Positions 1 through 7,068 of a DNA stretch of 64,000 nt are shown here, in pieces. Source of the stretch: Bacteroides thetaiotaomicron VPI-5482 (GTDB lineage Bacteria > Bacteroidota > Bacteroidia > Bacteroidales > Bacteroidaceae). Below the pieces are notes generated by a model, which worked only from the letters and a program-made list of their open reading frames with translations, was not told where the DNA came from and did not search any database. The DNA is taken from contig NC_004663.1 of NCBI RefSeq assembly GCF_000011065.1, forward strand, positions 6,138,001-6,202,000. The letters are read 5' to 3'. Made by a program: the position numbers and the translations under genes. Positions within the stretch are counted from its first letter, which is position 1; each line of letters starts with the position of its first letter.

Positions 1-114
1 AAAGCTCATGTCTGAAACCCGTTCTTCGCCTAAAGTGCTGAGACACTTGTCTTTCAGTAACTGCCTTATTTGGTCGAATCCTATCTTTTGCTCAAAATTT
101 TGAGGATATATCAT
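1..114 (-). CDS. mutS2: MutS2 family protein, N-terminal fragment (runs off the window)
   Basis: The minus strand reads 38 codons from an ATG at 114-112 to the window edge without a stop. It begins MIYPQNFEQKIGFDQI and continues RQLLKDKCLSTLGEERV, which is how Bacteroides MutS2 proteins open. MutS2 is a MutS-like ATPase with a C-terminal Smr nuclease domain, linked to suppression of recombination or ribosome rescue rather than to classical mismatch repair. Only the first part of the N-terminal domain is here, so the ATPase and Smr parts cannot be checked. It is transcribed away from the tRNA gene. The call rests on recalled similarity of a short segment. Confidence 0.75.
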   Translation of the reverse strand, partial: MIYPQNFEQKIGFDQIRQLLKDKCLSTLGEERVSDMSF

Positions 115-246
115 GTCTTTATACTTATTATAGGCTGCAAAAATACGATTATTTCGCGAAAAAAATGTCAGATTGTTTGCAGATTTAAAAATGATTCGTA
201 CCTTTGCACCGCTTTCAACGGAAAGCACTTCTGATAAAGGAGTTTT

Positions 247-331
247 GGAGAGGTGGCAGAGTGGTCGATTGCGGCGGTCTTGAAAACCGTTGTACTGCGA
301 GGTACCCGGGGTTCGAATCCCTGTCTCTCCG
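247..331 (+). tRNA. tRNA-Ser (anticodon UGA)
   Basis: An 85-nt class II tRNA. The acceptor stem pairs GGAGAGG with TCTCTCC, and the discriminator base is G. The anticodon loop CTTGAAA, closed by CGGT/ACCG, places TGA at 281-283. An extended variable arm follows, and the T arm carries GGTTCGAATCC. The 3' CCA is not encoded. It decodes UCA and probably other UCN codons. Confidence 0.97.
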
Positions 332-367
332 CTGAACACTAAAGACAAATGGTGGAAAATCTAAGAC

Positions 368-407
368 AAGTCCCGTAAAATCAAGGTTTTATGGGACTTT
401 TTTATTT
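368..407 (+). terminator. Rho-independent terminator after tRNA-Ser
   Basis: AAGTCCCGTAAAA (368-380) pairs with TTTTATGGGACTT across a six-base loop, and a run of T follows at 398-403. It lies 36 nt after the tRNA and is well placed to end its transcript. Confidence 0.85.
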
Positions 408-462
408 TGTCCGCAGGCAAGCAAAGGACAAAAATGCCCCGTTTGGACAAAGTAGTGTTACT

Positions 463-505
463 AAATCGTTACTGAAAATTGAGCGAAATAAAATAGTAAC
501 GATTT
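463..505. repeat. 11-bp perfect inverted repeat downstream of the tRNA
   Basis: AAATCGTTACT (463-473) is repeated in inverse orientation at 495-505, with 21 nt between the arms. GGACAA also recurs just upstream (at 425-430 and 445-450). No gene is visible between the tRNA terminator and the palindrome array at 881; the only reading frame, at 645-833, has unlikely composition. The function is unknown. A relic of an element inserted at the tRNA is possible, but no integrase or duplicated tRNA end is seen. Confidence 0.5.
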
Positions 506-880
506 TGATGTTAAGTTGCTGATTTATAAACGGCAAAACGATTTGTTAGAGTTTCCCAAATCATTTTGTGACGTTTTTATTCTTGTTAACATAAAACGAT
601 ATGTGTGTTTTTGAATTAACAATTCCTCATCAAAATACGACAATTTGAGTCTCTATATTAGTACTCAAAATAGAATAAAAGTCATTCCTATTTACAAGAT
701 ACTCATTAACTACCATTTAGCTTTCCTCCTTCTAATACGATTAAGTTCCATAAGAACTTATTTGAAATATCAAAGCTACCGCATCATAAAAATATCCATT
801 CCTTTATTCCGTAATGAATTAAAGCATCTATAAAACAAGAAATACCGAATTATTATCAGTGAAGTACAAAGACCTTTTTA

Positions 881-986
881 TTCTCACCACAATGAGAATA
901 ATTTCTCACTGCAATGAGAAATTTTTCTCATAGGTATGAGTATTTTTTCTCATTGCGGTGAGAATTTTTTCTCAAAGGCGTGAGAA
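881..986. repeat. Five tandem 18-bp palindromes with exact 22-bp period
   Basis: Units start at 881, 903, 925, 947 and 969, exactly 22 bp apart. Each has the form TTCTCA-N6-TGAGAA, for example TTCTCACCACAATGAGAA at 881 and TTCTCACTGCAATGAGAA at 903. The third unit has one arm mismatch. The middle six bases vary and T-rich 4-nt spacers separate the units. The array sits about 170 bp beyond the 3' end of the GH20 gene, in a gene-free stretch (332-1159). From 987 to 1159 only AT-rich sequence is seen. Confidence 0.9.
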
Positions 987-1159
987 TACTTTGAGAATAT
1001 AATAATATATATTTAACTGTGTACTAGTATAATAAATAATAGTACTATGCTTCCACTTTATATACTATTTGAATAGCTTCATCAATGTTCTATCCCTAAA
1101 AATAGCTAGTATCTCATGTTTAGTTGAAATAGCATATTAAATGGCTTATAATTGAGATT

Positions 1160-2770
1160 TTACTTCCTGTCAACTATCTCAAAAGGAACACGTACCGAAA
1201 CCCCTTTCTTCATCATATTAGTCAGATTGGGGTAAAGACGTTGTTTGAATGATTCCCAATTGCGATGTTTCATTTGTGTCCATCCTGCTTCTGCCAGTGC
1301 GAAAGCGCGCGGGTATGCCATATAAGTTGCCCGGTTTATATCCCGTATAGCTTCTCCCCATAAAGTGCCCATAACTCCTATGATATGGGCTTGATCTTCA
1401 GCGGACACGCCATATCCCGGGTCGAATTGATAAGACTTCTCCAAAGTGGTGACGGGCATGCCCCAATTGTTAAACTCGGGGAAATCTCCTTTCAGTTGCG
1501 GATAATCCAGATAAGCGTACTCACCCGGTGCCATGATAAGCGGATTGCCATGTTTTCGGGTAAGTTCAAGACAAGTAGGTGTCAATCCTCCACGCCAGCT
1601 TACTAAAGTTACGTTCTTGGGATAAGGAAAGAGATAGTCGTTGGCAGGCGGATAAATATTGTCCAGTTCGCACCAAAGCATAGGAGTCTTATTATTTTCC
1701 TGAACAAACGAAAGCATGCGGCTGAAAAAAGGAATCATGAGTTGCGAAGCTTTCTGATAGCCTAACTCTTTCATCATGGCCTGGCAACGGGTACATTGAG
1801 TCCAGTTCTTTTCTATAACAGCTTCGTCGCCTCCTAAATGTATATAATCGGATGGAAACAAAGAAGATATTTCTTTGATGATATCCTGATAGACGGAATA
1901 CACTTTCTGATTATTTGCACAAAGCATTAAATCCGTAGTTTTGCCTACTATCTTAGGCAGCGTATCGGTATGAGTACATCCTAATTCGGGATAAGCTGCT
2001 AATATAGCTACGGTGTGTCCGGGGATATCCAGTTCGGGAATGACCTCGATATTCCGTTGGGCAGCATATTGAATGATTTCGGCAAGCTGCTCTTGGGTAT
2101 AATAATCTTTGCCAACTAGTTTAGGATGTTTTTTTATTTCGACTCTCCATCCCTGGTCATCTGTCAAATGCAATTGGAGTATGTTGTATTTGTAATGTGC
2201 CATCTGGTCAATGAAGAACTTCACATCATTGACCGGAAGAAAATGACGGGCGGGGTCGAGCATCAATGCCCGATGAGAGAATCGGGGCGCATCATCAACG
2301 TAGACAGGAGAAATTTTCTTTTGTGTAGTGGCGCATACATCACCTAAAAGAAGCTGGTCCATAGTCATAACTCCATAATAAACAGCTCGTACAGTAGCTC
2401 CGCTGATAGTTATCCTTTTGGAAGTTATTTCGATGCGATAGTGCTCATTTCCTTCCATTGCAGGGTCAATTAACAAGCGGATATCAGCACGGTCGGATTC
2501 GGAAGCAAGTGGAATTTCCACTTGCATTCTGTCTGATAATATATTTTGCAGCGTATTGGCAGTGAACTGCAACTCCGGCTGACTCAAATAAATGGCCGTT
2601 TTTCCGGAACGGACAGTAAAGGGTTTCCCTTTTACTGAAGTTATCTGATTGGGCATAGGCAACAATGCCGAAGTATTATTCTGGGCAACCAGATAATCGG
2701 CTAAGAAAAGCAAGCAAAGACAAGTATAAATTTTCATGGTCGATTTGGGGGTAAATGTTTTTGTATTCAT
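1160..2770 (-). CDS. GH20 beta-N-acetylhexosaminidase
   Basis: A secreted exo-enzyme removing terminal beta-linked GlcNAc or GalNAc from glycans, probably in the periplasm or on the surface. The 536-residue chain has a signal peptide; a start at Met12 (2737) gives a more typical one, ending LVAQ. A GH20b domain (about 33-160) is followed by the GH20 barrel. HLTDDQGWR lies at 201-209 and HLGGDE at 311-316, where D315 and E316 are the substrate-assisted catalytic pair. A conserved tryptophan-containing MGTLWGE segment is near the end. It starts 31 nt after the GH95 gene and should be co-transcribed with it. Together with GH95, GH2 and sulfatase it fits degradation of fucosylated, sulfated Gal-GlcNAc chains such as mucin O-glycans; the substrate is inferred. 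Confidence 0.93.
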   Translation of the reverse strand: MNTKTFTPKSTMKIYTCLCLLFLADYLVAQNNTSALLPMPNQITSVKGKPFTVRSGKTAIYLSQPELQFTANTLQNILSDRMQVEIPLASESDRADIRLLIDPAMEGNEHYRIEITSKRITISGATVRAVYYGVMTMDQLLLGDVCATTQKKISPVYVDDAPRFSHRALMLDPARHFLPVNDVKFFIDQMAHYKYNILQLHLTDDQGWRVEIKKHPKLVGKDYYTQEQLAEIIQYAAQRNIEVIPELDIPGHTVAILAAYPELGCTHTDTLPKIVGKTTDLMLCANNQKVYSVYQDIIKEISSLFPSDYIHLGGDEAVIEKNWTQCTRCQAMMKELGYQKASQLMIPFFSRMLSFVQENNKTPMLWCELDNIYPPANDYLFPYPKNVTLVSWRGGLTPTCLELTRKHGNPLIMAPGEYAYLDYPQLKGDFPEFNNWGMPVTTLEKSYQFDPGYGVSAEDQAHIIGVMGTLWGEAIRDINRATYMAYPRAFALAEAGWTQMKHRNWESFKQRLYPNLTNMMKKGVSVRVPFEIVDRK

Positions 2771-2801
2771 CTAAGATGACATAGGTTAAAGTGTTATGTT
2801 A

Positions 2802-5240
2802 TTATTTGATTTTTATTAATCCATTCTCTTTGTCGTATTTTAGCTGATAGCTACGCCCTTTCACTGTTTTAAAAGAGATTGTTTGACCGGCGTACTTCAC
2901 GATACAATTCTGTCCTGCTTTGGACAGGATAGTCGCTTCTTTTAGAAGTCCGTCTTTCCATGCAATATCTATCTCGAAATTTCCTTTTGCGCATATGCCA
3001 TAAATAGAGCCGTCTTTCCAGGCATCCGGTAAAGCAGGTAGTAATTGGATGAATCCCATGTGGCTCTGTAATAGCATTTCTGTGATACCGGCTGTGCCGC
3101 CAAAGTTTCCGTCAATCTGGAAGGGTGGGTGTGTATCCCAAAGGTTATCTACTGTTCCGTTTTTCAGCAGATTACCAAAGAGGGTATAAGCGTGATTTCC
3201 ATCTTGTAAGCGTGCCCACTGGTTCAACTTCCATCCCATACTCCAGCCGGTAGCTCCGTCACCACGATGCACCAATACAACTTTGGCTGCTTCTGCCAGT
3301 TCGGGAGTAGTGACAGGAGAAACAGTGTGTCCGGGATGCAGACCGAAGAGATGATTTACATGGCGATGTTCGTCTTTCGGATCGTCGATATCGGTTGACC
3401 ATTCCAGTAACTGACCATAGCGACCTATTTTATAAGGGACGAGATTGGCAAGCACGTGCTCCCATTGTTTACGTTCCTTTTTGTCTATTCCCAATTCTTT
3501 GCTCGCTTGGATAGCATCCAGCAGGATTTCACGGACAACTGCATGCACAAATGTAGCTCCCTGATCGATAGGGCCGTGTTCCGGTGAAGTAGAGGGGGCA
3601 GCCGTATACGTTCCGTCCGGTTTATGCCAGAGATAGTCAACAGTAAAGTTGGCGCTGCTCTTAATCAGTTCATATCCTGTTTCTTTCAGGAATTTCAGGT
3701 CCTTGGTATAGTCATAATATTCCCAAACGTGAGTTGCCAGCCAGGGACCTGCCATCGGATTAAAGTTCCAGGACATGTCCTGACTTTCCAATGGGGTAGT
3801 AAAGCCAAAGATGTTGGCGGAAATAGATGCTGTCCATCCTCTTGCACCAAAATAAGACTGAGCGGTCTTTTCACCCGGTTTCACTAAGGTACGGATGAAA
3901 TCAATTAGCGGGAGCATGCACTCATCCAGGTTTGTAGAGCAGGCCGGCCAGTAGTTCATTTGGATATTAATGTTATTATGATAATCCACACGCCAGGGGC
4001 CGTCTATGTTGTTATGCCAGATGCCTTGCAGATTGGCAGGCATATTACCCGGTCGGGAACTGGCTATCAACAGATAGCGTCCGAACTGGTAATAGAGCTT
4101 TTCCAAGTAGTAGTCAGGTTGTCCGTTCCGATAGTTTTTCAGTCGTTGAGCAGTGGGCAGATTGGATGTTTTCACTGTAGGATTCAATTCCAGTTTCACT
4201 CGGTTGAACAAAGAAGCGTAGTCTTTGTAGTGTTCGTCCAGTAAGTTGGAATATCCTTTGGATACGGCATCCTTCATCCATTGCTGGGTTGTTTCAAGCG
4301 GATTAACGCCGACATATGTTTTTGGATCGGTAAAGTCCGGTGCGAAATTCATTTTATAATCGGTATCTGCAGTCACATAGAATACGACTTCATCAGCTTC
4401 TTTCACTGTAATCCGTCCATCTGTGTTGTTTAAGGTACCGCCTTTTACTGTTGCCTGAATACGGACTGCATATTTCATTCCATTATTATCCAGAGAAGCC
4501 GTATAAACAAGACCATTATTACCGTCGGCAGAGAACTGCCCTGTAGATACCGGATTGGGGGCATATCTGAAAGTGAGATTCTGTTTGCCCGGTTGGTCGG
4601 CACTGAAACGCATCACCATCACATTGGCAGGGTAAGAAATAAAATAGTTACGCTGATATGCTACGTCATCTTTTTTGAACTGAACCACCGCCATTGCCGA
4701 ATCCAATGATAAGATACGTTTGTAGTCACTCATGCCTATTGTGCTTAATCCTGTTTCTACATAGAATTCTCCCATTGTAGTGAAGTTACCAAACCGGAAA
4801 GGCTTTTCTCTGGAAAATTCATAAGGGACTTCACTGTTGAAATTCTCGCGTGTCAGTTTTTCCGCTTTTTTCTGGTCTCCTTCTACGAATGCTTTACGTA
4901 TTTCGTCCAGGATGTGCGCGGACTGTTTGTTCACATTCCAATAGTAATCTGCTCCTTTGGCTGTATTAGGACCGCCACGCCAAAGCGTTTTCTCATTAAA
5001 AGTTATGCGTTCCGCCTCTATTGAACCCAAAATATTAGCACCGATACTTCCATTACCTATAGGCAATGACTGTGATTCCCAACTGGCATCCTGTTTGGAA
5101 CTATGCCAGACTTCTTTTCCTTGTAATGTATTGGGAGAATCAAACCAGATAGAAAGTCCTTTGGTATAATCCGTATCTTCTGCATGTCCCGTAAAAATCG
5201 TAAATAAGGCACAAAATAGGAGCGAATGTTTCTTTCTCAT
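2802..5240 (-). CDS. GH95 alpha-L-fucosidase
   Basis: Inverting 1,2-alpha-L-fucosidase family, 812 residues with a signal peptide (MRKKHSLLFCALFTIFTGHA). The N-terminal beta-domain contains LPIGNGSIGANILGS and EKTLWRGGPNT, typical of GH95. The (alpha/alpha)6 domain carries the family's three catalytic landmarks: the Asn pair in NINIQMNYWPA, the general acid Glu in STSPEHGP, and the Asp in IDGNFGG. Length is normal. A promoter and, further upstream, a terminator separate it from the sulfatase gene, so GH95-GH20 appears to be its own transcription unit. GH95 members typically cap-strip blood-group H type fucose; specificity here is inferred from the family. Confidence 0.93.
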   Translation of the reverse strand: MRKKHSLLFCALFTIFTGHAEDTDYTKGLSIWFDSPNTLQGKEVWHSSKQDASWESQSLPIGNGSIGANILGSIEAERITFNEKTLWRGGPNTAKGADYYWNVNKQSAHILDEIRKAFVEGDQKKAEKLTRENFNSEVPYEFSREKPFRFGNFTTMGEFYVETGLSTIGMSDYKRILSLDSAMAVVQFKKDDVAYQRNYFISYPANVMVMRFSADQPGKQNLTFRYAPNPVSTGQFSADGNNGLVYTASLDNNGMKYAVRIQATVKGGTLNNTDGRITVKEADEVVFYVTADTDYKMNFAPDFTDPKTYVGVNPLETTQQWMKDAVSKGYSNLLDEHYKDYASLFNRVKLELNPTVKTSNLPTAQRLKNYRNGQPDYYLEKLYYQFGRYLLIASSRPGNMPANLQGIWHNNIDGPWRVDYHNNINIQMNYWPACSTNLDECMLPLIDFIRTLVKPGEKTAQSYFGARGWTASISANIFGFTTPLESQDMSWNFNPMAGPWLATHVWEYYDYTKDLKFLKETGYELIKSSANFTVDYLWHKPDGTYTAAPSTSPEHGPIDQGATFVHAVVREILLDAIQASKELGIDKKERKQWEHVLANLVPYKIGRYGQLLEWSTDIDDPKDEHRHVNHLFGLHPGHTVSPVTTPELAEAAKVVLVHRGDGATGWSMGWKLNQWARLQDGNHAYTLFGNLLKNGTVDNLWDTHPPFQIDGNFGGTAGITEMLLQSHMGFIQLLPALPDAWKDGSIYGICAKGNFEIDIAWKDGLLKEATILSKAGQNCIVKYAGQTISFKTVKGRSYQLKYDKENGLIKIK

Positions 5241-5318
5241 TGTCGTAGCGTGTTTATTATTAGATAAAAGTATATTTCATGAATTTAAGTGTGTTACAGC
5301 TCTTTGGGGCTGAAGGCA

Positions 5319-5349
5319 CAAAAGTAATAAAAAAACAGCTATATACAAA
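5319..5349 (-). promoter_or_regulatory. Bacteroides-type promoter for GH95-GH20
   Basis: On the minus strand TTTG (5349-5346) is followed after 19 nt by TACTTTTG (5326-5319), a full match to the Bacteroides -33/-7 consensus. It lies about 80 nt upstream of the GH95 start and just downstream of the sulfatase terminator. Confidence 0.75.
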
Positions 5350-5368
5350 CAATATGTCTTGTAAACAG

Positions 5369-5405
5369 AAAAAAGACTGTTCGTCTAAAAGGAACAGTCT
5401 TTTTT
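5369..5405 (-). terminator. Terminator after the sulfatase gene
   Basis: AAAAAAGACTGTTC (5369-5382) pairs perfectly with GAACAGTCTTTTTT (5392-5405). On the minus strand the hairpin ends in a T run and lies about 40 nt after the sulfatase stop. It splits the locus into GH2-sulfatase and GH95-GH20 units. Confidence 0.85.
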
Positions 5406-5442
5406 CTAAACCTAGTATTAAGAAGACTATTGTTCCCGGATT

Positions 5443-7014
5443 TTATTCTATTCCGCTTTGATCCGGATTTTGTTTCAGATAGTAGTTAATTCTTTCGGTC
5501 CAAGGTTTGTTTTCGAGTGGAAAGACATTACATTGTTTCGCCCATTTATTCCATTTAGCCTCTAGTTTTTTCACTAGCTTCGGATATTGGGCGGACAAAT
5601 CCTTGGTTTCGAACGGATCTGCCGATAAGTCGATTAGCTCCCATGGTTCATTCCGGCTGCCGCGTACCAGTTTCCAATGATTGGAAATAATGGCGCAGGA
5701 ACTTTGATGCTCAAAGTATAATTCTCTGGGCTTTATCTTTTTTCCATGGATTGGAGGGAGTAAGCTCTTGCCGGGCAAATTCTCTTTGAATTCTGACGGA
5801 TAAGTAGCTGTGGCAATATCCATGCAGGTAGGCAGTATGTCTATAATGTGGGCAGGTTGCCTGCAAATCTGACCTTTCATCTTGTTTTTTTCGGCATCGC
5901 CATAAGATAAGATAAAAGGGGTACTTGTGCCTCCCTGAAAACATTGTGACTTATAGCTTCTATAAGGAGTATTGCTCAAATCAGCCATAAGCTGGCCCAG
6001 GTATCCGCCTTCTTTGGTTGCACCGTTATCGCTTAAGAAGATAAATACGGTATTGTCCAGCATCCCTTTCTCCTTGATGGTTTCCACCAGTTCACCGATT
6101 CCGCTATCCACAATTTCGATCATGGCGGCATAGGTTGCCATATCGGTAATCCATTGCTCCTGTTGCTTTGGTGTGAGTGTTTCCCAAGAGGGACGTTTTC
6201 CGTCAAATTCTTTTTGGTAGACAGGATAATCCATTTCGTCCGAAATGAACTTCAGCTCCTTTAACCTGTCGAAACGTTGTTTACGCAACATGTCATATCC
6301 CACTTTATATCGGTCTCTGCATTTCTCTACACGATCGGCAGGAGCTTGGAGGGGTAAGTGAGGGGCATAATGAGCTACGTACATAAACATCGGTTTGTCT
6401 GTAGGGTGTTGCTTGACAAAACTGACGGCGGAATCGGTGATGGCAGTGGTATAGTAATAGTCATCGGGGAATTCTTTGATTCGGGTCAGATTGCTGTATA
6501 CCGGTGTTGGTTTATAATAACTGCCTCCTCCGCTCAGGCAACCGTAATATTTGTCAAATCCCCGTTGGGCCGGATAGCTGCCATTGGGAGTATCAAAAGC
6601 TCCGTCCACTGTGACGTGCCATTTACCGCTCATATATGTGCTGTAGCCATTCGCTTTCATCACCTCGGCAATGGTGGGGATGTTTTTTGTAATTTGTCCT
6701 CTGTATCCGGGGCGGTGTTCATCTACTGCCGTCATCCATCCCATGCCGGCTTCGTGCTGATAATGTCCTGTCAGCAAAGCAGCACGGCTAGGGCAGCTTC
6801 TTCCTGTATTTTTGAACAGGCTGAAGCGTACCCCGTTTTCTGCCAGACGGTCTATGTTGGGAGTCTGGATTTCACTTCCGTAGCAACCCAGATCGGAGAA
6901 TCCCATGTCGTCACATAAAATCAATACAATATTGGGAGGAGTACTTACCTGTGCTTCTGTACTGGCGAAACTCGCTCCTAATAAAAATGAAGTATATACT
7001 ATTCTATTTATCAT
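5443..7014 (-). CDS. Family S1 sulfatase, serine type
   Basis: A secreted sulfatase of 523 residues with a signal peptide, removing sulfate esters from sugars. The calcium-site residues are visible in LILCDDMGFSDLGCYG (about 31-46). The signature S73-C-P-S-R77-AALLTG is S-x-P-S-R, so the formylglycine precursor is Ser73 and maturation needs a radical-SAM anaerobic sulfatase-maturating enzyme, which is not in this window. Further conserved parts are SGKWH (near residue 130) and the LSDNGA metal-binding segment. It follows the GH2 gene by 54 nt, suggesting one transcript. The neighbouring galactosidase, fucosidase and hexosaminidase suggest sulfated Gal or GlcNAc on host glycans; the regiospecificity cannot be read from sequence alone. 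Confidence 0.92.
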   Translation of the reverse strand: MINRIVYTSFLLGASFASTEAQVSTPPNIVLILCDDMGFSDLGCYGSEIQTPNIDRLAENGVRFSLFKNTGRSCPSRAALLTGHYQHEAGMGWMTAVDEHRPGYRGQITKNIPTIAEVMKANGYSTYMSGKWHVTVDGAFDTPNGSYPAQRGFDKYYGCLSGGGSYYKPTPVYSNLTRIKEFPDDYYYTTAITDSAVSFVKQHPTDKPMFMYVAHYAPHLPLQAPADRVEKCRDRYKVGYDMLRKQRFDRLKELKFISDEMDYPVYQKEFDGKRPSWETLTPKQQEQWITDMATYAAMIEIVDSGIGELVETIKEKGMLDNTVFIFLSDNGATKEGGYLGQLMADLSNTPYRSYKSQCFQGGTSTPFILSYGDAEKNKMKGQICRQPAHIIDILPTCMDIATATYPSEFKENLPGKSLLPPIHGKKIKPRELYFEHQSSCAIISNHWKLVRGSRNEPWELIDLSADPFETKDLSAQYPKLVKKLEAKWNKWAKQCNVFPLENKPWTERINYYLKQNPDQSGIE

Positions 7015-7068
7015 AACTGTATTTTAATAAGTTTGTGTTTTTTCTGTTTATAGATAGAACTATGCGCA

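Noticed and set aside
645..833. 62-codon reading frame after the tRNA
   Set aside because: Very Ile/Leu/Tyr-rich, AT-driven composition, no recognisable motif and no promoter or Shine-Dalgarno sequence.
881..986. Possible CRISPR array
   Set aside because: The repeating units are palindromes with 4-nt separators and no 30-nt unique spacers; no cas genes are present.
6358..6918. 186-codon frame opposite the sulfatase
   Set aside because: Antisense shadow of a gene with full sulfatase motifs; it has no family features of its own.
5443..7014. Sulfatase thought to be cysteine type because of the Cys in the active-site motif
   Set aside because: The motif is S73-C74-P75-S76-R77. The catalytic position is the first residue of x-x-P-S-R, which is Ser; Cys74 is the variable position.
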